This document shows, in pieces, positions 25,488-33,716 of a stretch of DNA of 64,000 nt. Numbering within the stretch: the first letter of the stretch is position 1; each line of letters starts with the position of its first letter. The position numbers and the translations under genes are program-made. Source of the stretch: Niabella sp. (GTDB lineage Bacteria > Bacteroidota > Bacteroidia > Chitinophagales > Chitinophagaceae); the NCBI GenBank assembly GCA_017744715.1, contig JAGIAT010000019.1, positions 1 through 64,000 on the forward strand. Reading direction: 5' to 3'. The notes under the pieces were generated by a model. That model was not told the DNA's origin and did not search any database. It was given only the letters and a program-made list of their open reading frames with translations.

Positions 25488-26450
25488 ATGTCTGTTTTAA
25501 TATTCATCGATATCAATGAGGAAGGTGCGGTAAAAAAAACATCGCTTGAAGTGTTAACGTACGGAGCCCGGTTGGCACAACAGCTGGGTGTGCCGGCAGA
25601 AGGCCTGGTACTGGCGCCGGTAAAAGAAGAGCTGGCGGCTCTTGGAAAATATGGTGTTCAAACCATTCACCAGGTTCAAAACGAGGCCCTGGCTCATTTT
25701 GATGCACAGGTATATACCAAGGCCATTGCACAGGTAGCTGAAAAAACAGGAGCAACGGTGATCCTGTTTTCCAATAACACCGATGGCAAGGCGCTGGCAC
25801 CCCGCTTATCTGCACGCCTGAAAGCGGGCCTGGTATCCGGAGCTGTTGCATTGCCGGAAACAGCCAACGGGTTTATCGTAAAAAAATCGGTATTTTCCGG
25901 GAAGGCATTTGCAGACATAAAGATTGCAACGCCTGTAAAGATCATTACACTCAATCCGAATTCCTTTACCATTGAAGCAGGAACAGGTACGGCTACCGTT
26001 GCTCCGGTTGAAGTAACTGTTGATGCCCCGAAAGTGAAAACGGTTAGCGTTAACCGCCAGTCTTCAGAAGTTCCGCTGGCCGAAGCCGAACGCGTGGTAA
26101 GCGGCGGACGTGGCATGAAGGGACCGGAAAACTGGGGAATACTGGAAGACCTCGCAAAAGCATTGAATGCCGCCCTGGCCTGCAGCCGTCCGGTGGCAGA
26201 CGCCCACTGGCGCCCGCATAATGAGCATGTGGGGCAAACCGGTGGTGCCATTGCACCCAATCTTTACCTGGCAGTAGGCATCTCCGGTGCCATTCAGCAC
26301 CTGGCGGGTGTAAACCGCAGCAAGGTGATCGTGGTGATCAATAAAGACCCCGAGGCTCCCTTCTTCAAAGCAGCCGACTATGGAATTGTTGGAGACCTGT
26401 TTGAGGTGGTGCCCAAACTAACGGAAGCCATCAAACAACTAAAAGGATAA
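25488..26450 (+). CDS. etfA: Electron transfer flavoprotein subunit alpha
   Basis: The 320-residue product is the FAD-binding ETF subunit. The N-terminal ETF domain covers about 1-180; the C-terminal FAD domain contains VVSGGRGMKGPENW (about 203-216), the GQTGGAIAPNLYLAVGISG signature and the INKDPEAPFFKAADYGIVGD motif near the end. It forms a heterodimer with EtfB encoded just upstream. A strong terminator follows directly. Confidence 0.97.
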   Translation: MSVLIFIDINEEGAVKKTSLEVLTYGARLAQQLGVPAEGLVLAPVKEELAALGKYGVQTIHQVQNEALAHFDAQVYTKAIAQVAEKTGATVILFSNNTDGKALAPRLSARLKAGLVSGAVALPETANGFIVKKSVFSGKAFADIKIATPVKIITLNPNSFTIEAGTGTATVAPVEVTVDAPKVKTVSVNRQSSEVPLAEAERVVSGGRGMKGPENWGILEDLAKALNAALACSRPVADAHWRPHNEHVGQTGGAIAPNLYLAVGISGAIQHLAGVNRSKVIVVINKDPEAPFFKAADYGIVGDLFEVVPKLTEAIKQLKG

Positions 26451-26457
26451 TTTTAAG

Positions 26458-26484
26458 AACCGGGATTTTTTCCCGGTTTTTTTT
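26458..26484 (+). terminator. Rho-independent terminator after etfA
   Basis: AACCGGGA pairs with TCCCGGTT around a five-T loop, followed by a run of eight T ending at 26484. It starts 7 bases after the etfA stop. Confidence 0.92.
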
Positions 26485-26526
26485 ATGCAAAAAACAGGAT
26501 GGTTGCATCATGTCCGGAAAACGGAC

Positions 26527-26892
26527 ATGAAATATCTTATTATTGCATTGTTATGCTTTGCCACAACAGCCCGGGGCCAGGAGGCAAAGGCTCTTAAAAC
26601 CCCAACCTATTTGAACTTGTATTTGACACCAAATCCCTATATTATTGATACTGCCAGAATTAAAAAAATTAACGATAAGTTTTATGCAGGCGTGGCCCGG
26701 CAGGATCGCATGCCAGTATTGCTTCCTTACGGAACCGGCAAACCCATGCCCAATACCGGCAAAGGCATGAACCAGGCAGATCGTATGCCCAATTTATGGA
26801 ACAAACCGCAAAAAGACAGCTCCATCCGGGATCAGGGATTTTATAAACGACCGCTGCATTACGACACCATTCCTTCGTTGACAGCCCGGTAA
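26527..26892 (+). CDS. Small secreted protein of unknown function
   Basis: The product is 121 residues from the ATG at 26527. Residues 1-18 are a Sec signal peptide ending ARGQ. The mature part is Pro, Lys and Asp rich, with no long hydrophobic segments, and has the repeated phrase RQDRMPVL / QADRMPNL separated by about 30 residues. An earlier ATG at 26485 directly abuts the etfA terminator T-tract and would add 14 residues ahead of the signal peptide, so the later start is preferred. It precedes the TldD/TldE pair but with a 187-base gap. Not recognised. Confidence 0.65.
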   Translation: MKYLIIALLCFATTARGQEAKALKTPTYLNLYLTPNPYIIDTARIKKINDKFYAGVARQDRMPVLLPYGTGKPMPNTGKGMNQADRMPNLWNKPQKDSSIRDQGFYKRPLHYDTIPSLTAR

Positions 26893-27079
26893 AACGGAGC
26901 ATTGTTGACAGCCGGTTAATGCGGCTATGCCCTTCCCTTGTTTAGCATCGCTGATAACAAGCGCGGTTGCCGGCTGATTTACGCCTTTTTAACGGATCTG
27001 TTTACTCAAGAACCACAAAAATCGGTATCTTCCGTGGTGGATGTGATCCTTAAACAAATCAATTATTTAAACCCATTAT

Positions 27080-28780
27080 ATGATCTTTAACCTGCGATCG
27101 GGGCTCGCTGCAATCGGACTAACCTTCCTCACACAAACCCTGTTTGCCCAGGATCTGCTTATGACCACACTTTCAAAAGAGCTGCAAAGAGAATTTGACC
27201 AGCTGAAGAAAGCAGATGACCGGCTGTACTATATGAGCTACCGGGTGGATGATATCACTACTTATAATATCCGTACGTCGTTTGGCGCCGTTACCGGTAT
27301 TGATTCCTCCCGCTACCGCGTGTTTTCACCCTCGGTACGGCTGGGCAGTTACAAGCTGGATAATACACATAATGTGGGCTTCGGACAATTTCCCGGGGGG
27401 ATACCCGCAGTGGACGATGCGGCGATTATCCGGCTTGCGATCTGGAAAAATACAGACAACGCCTACAAGAATGCCGTGCAGGCTTATGAACAGATCCTTA
27501 CCAATAAAAAAGTAAAAGTGGCCGAGGAAGATTCAGCCGCCGATTTTTCACCGGCCCCAAAAGTGGTGTACCAGGATCCGCCCCTGCGTTATGCAGCGCT
27601 CCGGCCGGACCTGGGTACCCTTACCAAAAACCTGGTGGCCTATTCTGCTGTTTTAAAATCCAATCCGGATCTGCTCACCGGGATGGCAACGGTCGAATTT
27701 AAGATCGTTCGTAAATATTTTGCAGATACCGATGGCTCTTCTATTATAGAAAACAGCACCAGCACCTGGCAATCGGTATATAGCGCCACCAAAGCACCGG
27801 ACGGTATGGAACTCCCCCTGTTTAAAATGTACTACGCGGATGATCCTTCAGGCCTGCCCTCCAGGGACAGCGTATTAAAAGACATCCGTACAATGAGCAC
27901 CAAGCTCACCGCACTCCGGTCGGCTCCCGTAGCAGATCCCTTTGTAGGCCCGGCAATTTTATCCGGACGTGCATCCGGTGTGTTTTTTCATGAGATCTTC
28001 GGTCACCGGCTGGAAGGGAAACGGATGAAAAGTGATTTTGATGGCCATACATTTAAAAACAAGATCGGGTCGCCGGTGCTGCCGGATTTCCTGAGCATCG
28101 CACTGGATCCCACGATCAAACGGGTTGGAAATACCGAAGTGAACGGATTTTACCGTTATGACGATGAAGGCGTTGCTGCACAAAAAGTGAATGTGGTTGA
28201 GGCCGGTATCCTCCGGAGCTTTTTGATGACCCGCACCCCCATCAATGGTTCCAGCGGCTCTAACGGGCATGCCCGGACGGCCCCGGGAGGCATTCCTGAA
28301 AGCCGGCAAAGCAACCTGATCGTTAAAGCGTCCATAACCCAAACGGCCAACGCCTTAAAAGAGCTGCTCCGCAAGGAGGCCAAAAAACAAGGGCATGAAT
28401 ACGGTTATTATTTTGAAGATGTACAGGGCGGCTTCACCACTGTTGGGCGCACCACCCCCAATGCCTTCAATGTAATGCCGGTGGAAGTATACCGGGTATT
28501 TGCAGACGGCCGGCCGGACCAGCTGGTACGGGGTGTTGACCTGATCGGAACCCCGCTTTCTATGTTCCGCCGGATCATTGCGGCCGACAATACCCTGGAA
28601 ACCTTTAATGGCATGTGCGGCTCAACCTCAGGCTGGGTACCGGTTTCGGCTTCCTCCCCTGCAATTTTTGTGGATGTGATCGAGACCCAGAAAAAAAGCA
28701 AATCCAATGACCGCCTGCCGGTGCTGCCCAGGCCCGATCTTGACACCGCAGCGCATTCCTCCACATCTCAGTCTTTTTAA
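27080..28780 (+). CDS. Secreted TldD-like metalloprotease (catalytic partner)
   Basis: The 566-residue product carries a signal peptide (cleavage near LFAQ at 24) and a TldD/PmbA peptidase domain. The zinc motif is HEIFGH at 304-309 (HExxxH) followed by RLEG, and a TldD-type third ligand is likely Cys513 in NGMCGSTSGW. E. coli TldD acts in the cytoplasm with TldE to trim peptides such as microcin B17; here export to the periplasm is predicted. A non-catalytic TldE-like partner follows 9 bases later. The natural substrate is unknown. Confidence 0.9.
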   Translation: MIFNLRSGLAAIGLTFLTQTLFAQDLLMTTLSKELQREFDQLKKADDRLYYMSYRVDDITTYNIRTSFGAVTGIDSSRYRVFSPSVRLGSYKLDNTHNVGFGQFPGGIPAVDDAAIIRLAIWKNTDNAYKNAVQAYEQILTNKKVKVAEEDSAADFSPAPKVVYQDPPLRYAALRPDLGTLTKNLVAYSAVLKSNPDLLTGMATVEFKIVRKYFADTDGSSIIENSTSTWQSVYSATKAPDGMELPLFKMYYADDPSGLPSRDSVLKDIRTMSTKLTALRSAPVADPFVGPAILSGRASGVFFHEIFGHRLEGKRMKSDFDGHTFKNKIGSPVLPDFLSIALDPTIKRVGNTEVNGFYRYDDEGVAAQKVNVVEAGILRSFLMTRTPINGSSGSNGHARTAPGGIPESRQSNLIVKASITQTANALKELLRKEAKKQGHEYGYYFEDVQGGFTTVGRTTPNAFNVMPVEVYRVFADGRPDQLVRGVDLIGTPLSMFRRIIAADNTLETFNGMCGSTSGWVPVSASSPAIFVDVIETQKKSKSNDRLPVLPRPDLDTAAHSSTSQSF

Positions 28781-28789
28781 AATCATCCG

Positions 28790-30457
28790 ATGTTAAAGAA
28801 AATTTTATTATCTGCCGCTGCCTTTTTCTTCTTTTTGATAACGGATGCACAGGAGTTGCGCGATAACTTTTATGTAAAAGCACTTTCGCAGGAGCTCAAC
28901 CGCAACATACAGCAGTTGCGCCTTCCGGATCTGGGAAAACCTTTTTTCATCAGCTATAAATTAAGGAATACCGTTTCGCAAACCATCCGCGCCGAACGGG
29001 GCCGGATCGTAACCGTACACTACGGGCCATCAGAAACAAAGACCGCTTCGGTAAAATTGCTGGTGGGCGATTATCACCGGAATTTTGATTATCTTTTTAA
29101 CGATGGGTCCTTTATCCTGCTGCCGGATGAAAACAATACGGATGAATACCGGCGGCTGCTCTGGCTCGAAACCGACCGGGTATATAAAATGACGGCCCAG
29201 CAATACAATGCAACCATGGCCGCTTTAAAAAGGGTAACGGTAGATCAGAAAGAACTTGATCTGCCGGACCTGGCAAAGATAGAACCGGTTGTTAAAGACT
29301 ATGGCGCTATTCCGGCAATTTCGGGAGTAGAGCGCTGGAAACCGTTGCTGGAAAAGCTTTCCGCACTCTTTACAGCATACCCGCAAATCACATCATCTGC
29401 CTGTTACCTGGCCATTAATAACGGGGAAGAATACCTGGTATCCAGCGAAGGTTCCATTATCCGCAAACCCGTTTCACAAATTACGCTGACCATTTCAGCC
29501 TCCATGCAGGGAAAAGAGGCCAGCAATATTTTTGAAACCTATAACGAATCGGTGGTCAAGATGGAAGAATTGCCCGATTATAAAACACTGGAAGATACCA
29601 CCCGGGCACTGATCCGGAAAATTCTTGAGCGCGATAATGCGCCCCGGTTTGAAGGCTCATACCTTGGGCCGGTGCTCTTTGAAGGCGTATCACTTTCCGA
29701 TCTTATTTCCGGTTTTTTCCGCTATAGTCTTGGCGTAAACAGAAAATCGATCCTTTATCCGGATAATAGTACCACCTTTTATGAAGACAAACTTGGGCAG
29801 AAACTGATCGCCTCCGGTTTAACCCTTACCGCATTACCCCGTTTAAAAACCTATAACGGCCGGCATACCACCGGAGCCTTTGATATCGATTATGATGGCG
29901 TAATACCTCCGGATTCGCTGGTACTGATACAGAACGGCGTATTAAAGAACCTGCTGAACGGACGCACACCTACTCAAAAATTCCGCGGGCCGGGAGGGTT
30001 TGCCTCGGGCGAGCACAGCTACAGTGCAGGCGTATTAAAACTGACGGCGGATGTTGTTGTACCATTAAGCAACATGAAGAAAGAGCTGGTAAAAGCCGCC
30101 CGGGAAGAGGGGCTTCCCTATGCCTATATTGTACGGGGCGTAAATGTAAGTTACGGACAGGTGCCCTACCTGTACCGGGTTGATACGGCGACAATGAAAG
30201 AAGAACTGCTTACCGGCTTTAAATTTACCAATCTCAATATGCGCAGCCTGCGAAGATTTATTGCAGCAGCAGACCAGCAGCGTTTATGGAACCAGTCGTT
30301 GTACTCCGTTATCTGCCCGCAAAGTATGATCATCGGTGAAATCGAACTGGAAGCGGAGAACAGTGTGGTAAAAGCAAAACCGATCATTGTAAGCAATCCC
30401 CTGCTGGACCAGGAACAGGCTGCGGAAAAACAAAAGTCAAAGGCAAGGAAACGCTGA
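28790..30457 (+). CDS. Secreted TldE/PmbA-like protein lacking the zinc motif
   Basis: The 555-residue product also has a signal peptide (core AAAFFFFLITDAQ) and the overall TldD/PmbA fold, aligning with the preceding gene along most of its length. At the position of the HExxxH motif it instead has LGPVLFEGVSLSDLISG, so it should be catalytically inactive and act as the structural half of a heterodimer, as TldE does for TldD. The C-terminus is Lys/Arg rich (KQKSKARKR). The nine-base spacing implies one transcript and equal expression of the two subunits. Confidence 0.87.
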   Translation: MLKKILLSAAAFFFFLITDAQELRDNFYVKALSQELNRNIQQLRLPDLGKPFFISYKLRNTVSQTIRAERGRIVTVHYGPSETKTASVKLLVGDYHRNFDYLFNDGSFILLPDENNTDEYRRLLWLETDRVYKMTAQQYNATMAALKRVTVDQKELDLPDLAKIEPVVKDYGAIPAISGVERWKPLLEKLSALFTAYPQITSSACYLAINNGEEYLVSSEGSIIRKPVSQITLTISASMQGKEASNIFETYNESVVKMEELPDYKTLEDTTRALIRKILERDNAPRFEGSYLGPVLFEGVSLSDLISGFFRYSLGVNRKSILYPDNSTTFYEDKLGQKLIASGLTLTALPRLKTYNGRHTTGAFDIDYDGVIPPDSLVLIQNGVLKNLLNGRTPTQKFRGPGGFASGEHSYSAGVLKLTADVVVPLSNMKKELVKAAREEGLPYAYIVRGVNVSYGQVPYLYRVDTATMKEELLTGFKFTNLNMRSLRRFIAAADQQRLWNQSLYSVICPQSMIIGEIELEAENSVVKAKPIIVSNPLLDQEQAAEKQKSKARKR

Positions 30458-30469
30458 AAAAAGAACCAC

Positions 30470-30815
30470 GAAGACCGGAAGGCACAAAGAAACACGAAGG
30501 GATATCCTGCGCTGCGTTCGTAGCATCTTTACACCAGTATGTGAAATCCAAGCCACAAAGGCCCAAAGACCCGAAGACACATGAAAAAGTAATGCGTTGC
30601 CTACGCTGCCTCTTTGCGTCGTTGCGTGCAATAGCAACCACCAAGCGAAGAAACACGAAGAAACACCCTGCGCTGCGTTCGTAGCATCTTTACACCAGTA
30701 TGTGAAATCCGAACCACAAAGGCCCAAAGACCCGAAGACACATGAAGAAGTAATGCGTTGCCTCCGCTGCCTCTTGGCGTCGTTGCGTGCAATAGCAACC
30801 ACCAAGACCGGAAGG
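30470..30815. repeat. Two direct copies of a 161-bp intergenic repeat
   Basis: The phrase CCTGCGCTGCGTTCGTAGC occurs at 30506 and 30667, and the units end in AGCAACCACCAAG at 30645 and 30806, a period of 161. Copies also share ACACCAGTATGTGAAATCC and CAAAGGCCCAAAGACCCG. Flanking partial sequence (ACGAAGACCGGAAGGCACAAAG near 30470 and ACCGGAAGGC at 30807) suggests a longer unit. The open frames read through it on both strands have no coding character. It occupies most of the 492-base gap after the TldE-like gene. Confidence 0.9.
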
Positions 30816-30903
30816 CTACAACAATGATCAAATCTTAATGCTGCTTCGTGCCCTGGCGTCTCTTTAGCAAAAGCGCCACCTGCTGCAAAACACTACAGGA
30901 AAT

Positions 30904-30927
30904 AAAAAAAGCCACCCGGAGGCGGCT
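30904..30927 (-). terminator. Rho-independent terminator of the DUF3276 gene
   Basis: On the minus strand GCCGCC pairs with GGTGGC (one G-U pair) around a TCCG loop and is followed by seven T. It lies about 23 bases after the DUF3276 stop codon at 30950. Confidence 0.85.
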
Positions 30928-30949
30928 TTTTCTTTATTCCAAAAAGTTC

Positions 30950-31447
30950 TTACCATTTTTCTACTTCCTCATGATTGCCTGAAGCGGGAGCATCGTCCTG
31001 AGAAGCAGGCGTACTAATCTCCGTTTCGTTTTTTTCACTGGCAACAGGTGCCGCTGCCGGCGCGGGCTCCACCGCTTCTTCGGATACATCCGGTGTGGCT
31101 GCAGGTGCCGCTACAGCAGCCGGCTGGTAGGCTACCGCCCCGCCCTCTTCATCATAATCTTCATGATTGAATGCATCAAAATTAAAATCGGGCATCAGGT
31201 CTGTTTTTACATAATCGATCGCCTCGTTCAATGCTTTCAGAAACTTGTTAAAATCTTCTTTGTACAGGAACACTTTATGACGGTCATACCCATTGTCATC
31301 AAAACGCTTGCGGCTTTCTGTAATGGTCAGGTAATAGTCATTTCCTTTCGTAGACCTTACATCAAAGAAATAGGTTCTTCTTTTTCCGGCACGGAGTCTC
31401 TTGCTGTAGATGCTCTCCAATTTACGATCGTTGTGCTCGTTCTCCAC
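30950..31447 (-). CDS. DUF3276 (PUR-like) nucleic-acid-binding protein
   Basis: The 165-residue product has an N-terminal PUR-type domain (residues about 8-85: SIYSKRLRAGKRRTYFFDVR, then YYLTITESRKR and KVFLYKEDFNKFLKAL), the Bacteroidota/Borrelia Pur-alpha-like fold that binds DNA or RNA. The C-terminal half is an Ala, Pro and Glu rich disordered tail. The start is a GTG at 31447, and no in-frame ATG lies nearby upstream. TATATTTG at 31485-31492 (minus strand) is a plausible -7 promoter box, and a good terminator follows. Role in the cell is not established. Confidence 0.9.
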   Translation of the reverse strand: MENEHNDRKLESIYSKRLRAGKRRTYFFDVRSTKGNDYYLTITESRKRFDDNGYDRHKVFLYKEDFNKFLKALNEAIDYVKTDLMPDFNFDAFNHEDYDEEGGAVAYQPAAVAAPAATPDVSEEAVEPAPAAAPVASEKNETEISTPASQDDAPASGNHEEVEKW

Positions 31448-31729
31448 GTGTTTCTTTTTTTAAGTATAAAGATTAATACACAAACAAATATATGTATGTT
31501 TTCAATAAAAATTAAATTTATTGAAGTTTTACCATATTTTTTTAAACAATTTTTATATACACAAAATCAGGCATCTATAGGGCCGGTTACCGGTCATTTG
31601 CCAGGGGCTGAAAGTGCATTTCCCCCTTTAACACCATTGAAACACCGGAATACGGAAACACAAGGCACTTCCACAACCAGCCGCCACTATTGCTCATTGG
31701 CTCTGGGGCCGGTCATCCGGTACAAAAGA
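31448..31729. other. Intergenic gap between DUF3276 and ABC transporter genes
   Basis: The first 110 bases are strongly AT-rich and hold the probable DUF3276 promoter. The remainder (31570-31729) shows no gene, repeat or terminator that I can support, although a GGCCGGTTACCGGTCATTTG stretch has a small palindrome. Confidence 0.4.
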
Positions 31730-33571
31730 TCAAACTGTTGCTTCCGTACCCAAACCCATTTGCTGCCGTTGATACAACCGGGCATAAAACCCGTTGGGGA
31801 TCTTCATCAGCGCTTCATGCGATCCCTGTTCGGCAATGCGGCCCTCATCCAATACGATGATCCGGTCGAAGGAAAGCAGGGAAAAGACCCGGTGGGTTAT
31901 GATGATGGCTGTTTTTTCACTCAGGTAGGCATTCAGCCGCCCCATAATCTCCTTTTCGGTTTTTGCATCTACTGCACTCAGCGAATCATCAAAAATAACC
32001 AGTGCCGATTCCTTAATCAGCGCCCGCGCAATGGAGATGCGTTGTTTTTGTCCGCCACTAAGGGTTACACCCCGTTCGCCGATCATGGTATCATATCCTT
32101 TTTCGAATCCGTTTATTTCTCCGGTCACACCCGCAATTTCGGCTGCCGCAACCACCTCCGCTCTTGTAGCGCCGGGCTTACCAAACCGGATATTATTTTC
32201 CACCGTATCGCTGAATAAAAACACATCCTGGGGTACGTAGCTGATCTGCTCCCTGAGCGTAAAAACATCCATATCCCTGATATTGCGGTTATGCATAACG
32301 ATCGATCCTTCGTTTACATCATACATCCGCAACAGGAGCTGGGCAATCGTTGTTTTGCCGCTTCCGGTCTTTCCGGTTATGGCGATCTTTTCTCCTTTTT
32401 TAATTTTCAGGTCAAATTGCTGTAACGCCCGGATCCCCGTATCGGGGTAGGTAAAATTCACATCATTAAAAGCAATGGTTCCGTCGAGGACAACCGGTGT
32501 AGCGCCTGTTTCGTTTTTTATTTCCGGCACAATGTCGAGGAATTCATTGAGCCGCTTTTGTGATGCCGCGGCACGCTGAACCATACTGGCCGTTAACCCG
32601 ATAGCACTTACGGGGAAGGTGAGCATGTTTACATACACGATAAACTCTACAATAGTTCCCAGCGTGATGTTGTGTTCATGATGGATATAATAAAGTCCGC
32701 CGATCATGATGGTAAACAGCGTGCTGATACCGATCAGCAGCTGGATCGACGGAAAATAAATGGCTTCTACCCGTGCCAGCGCAATGGCATTTTTGCGGTA
32801 CTGCTCACTGTTAGCAGCAAAAAAACGGAACATCGCCTGTTCCTGAACAAAGGATTTGATTACCCGGATCCCGGAATAAGATTCCTGCGCATTGGTGGTA
32901 AGGTCCGACAGTGCCGCCTGGATCCTTTCGCTTTTTTTATGAATATTACTGTTTACAATATAAATGATCACCGCCAGTACCGGCAGCGGAATAAGCACAT
33001 AGATGGTAAGCTCCAGGCTGCTTTGTACCATAAAAAACACGCTCAGCACAATTACCGTAACCAGGTTTACAATATACATGATGGCCGGCCCGGTAAAGAT
33101 GCGCACCCGGCTTACATCTTCAGCAATCCGGTTCATGAGGTCGCCGGTGGTGTGGTGTTTAAAGAAAAGACTGTCCAGCCGCTGATACTGGTTATACACT
33201 TCGTTTTTCTGATCGTATTCGATATGCCGGCTCATTACGATAATGGTTTGCCGCATAAGGAACATAAAAAAGCCCCGCAGCAATGCCATGATCAATATGA
33301 TGATACTGGCAACCAATACCACCTGTGCAATGCTGCCGAATTGCGTGATCCATTCCACCATTTTCTTTACCAGTACATCATAGCCCCGGGTTTCCGTAAG
33401 ATGGCTGCTTTCGGTAAGGGTTAGCGACTCATCAACGTAATTCACAATAAAACGCATCAGCTGAGGTGACAACACATTAAAATAATTGGACAATGCCACA
33501 AAAAGAATACCCGCTCCCAACCGTACCCGATACTTCCAGAAATATTTTCCCAACGCGCCTAAGTGCTTCAT
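31730..33571 (-). CDS. Half-size ABC exporter with Asp in place of the Walker B glutamate (MdlA/YheI-like)
   Basis: The 613-residue product joins a six-helix type IV exporter membrane domain (about 1-330) to a nucleotide-binding domain: Walker A GKTGSGKTT (about 397-405), signature LSGGQKQR (about 495-502), Walker B region VIFDDSLSAVD (about 521-531) and H-loop ITHR. The usual catalytic Glu after Walker B is Asp, as in the MdlA/YheI halves of heterodimeric multidrug exporters, so a second half-transporter is expected elsewhere; none is in this window. It is flanked by unrelated genes. Substrate is unknown; lipid or drug export would fit the fold. Confidence 0.9.
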   Translation of the reverse strand: MKHLGALGKYFWKYRVRLGAGILFVALSNYFNVLSPQLMRFIVNYVDESLTLTESSHLTETRGYDVLVKKMVEWITQFGSIAQVVLVASIIILIMALLRGFFMFLMRQTIIVMSRHIEYDQKNEVYNQYQRLDSLFFKHHTTGDLMNRIAEDVSRVRIFTGPAIMYIVNLVTVIVLSVFFMVQSSLELTIYVLIPLPVLAVIIYIVNSNIHKKSERIQAALSDLTTNAQESYSGIRVIKSFVQEQAMFRFFAANSEQYRKNAIALARVEAIYFPSIQLLIGISTLFTIMIGGLYYIHHEHNITLGTIVEFIVYVNMLTFPVSAIGLTASMVQRAAASQKRLNEFLDIVPEIKNETGATPVVLDGTIAFNDVNFTYPDTGIRALQQFDLKIKKGEKIAITGKTGSGKTTIAQLLLRMYDVNEGSIVMHNRNIRDMDVFTLREQISYVPQDVFLFSDTVENNIRFGKPGATRAEVVAAAEIAGVTGEINGFEKGYDTMIGERGVTLSGGQKQRISIARALIKESALVIFDDSLSAVDAKTEKEIMGRLNAYLSEKTAIIITHRVFSLLSFDRIIVLDEGRIAEQGSHEALMKIPNGFYARLYQRQQMGLGTEATV

Positions 33572-33716
33572 ACATGCAAAGTAAAAGAAAACTCAAATTC
33601 CAAGCACGAAATCCTAAATCCTAAATTCTAAATACTAAAACCTGATATCTGGTATCTCAAAACCGGATTCCAAAATCTCAATTTAAAGCAGTATCTTGTT
33701 TACACAAATTGTTACT

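Noticed and set aside
30384..30831. Open frames of 76 to 122 codons on both strands across the 161-bp repeats
   Set aside because: Same explanation: repeat-derived frames, extending over two copies, with no upstream signals.
31163..32218. A 351-codon plus-strand frame overlapping the DUF3276 and ABC exporter genes
   Set aside because: It is antisense to two well-supported genes and has no recognisable domain; a shadow of GC-biased coding.
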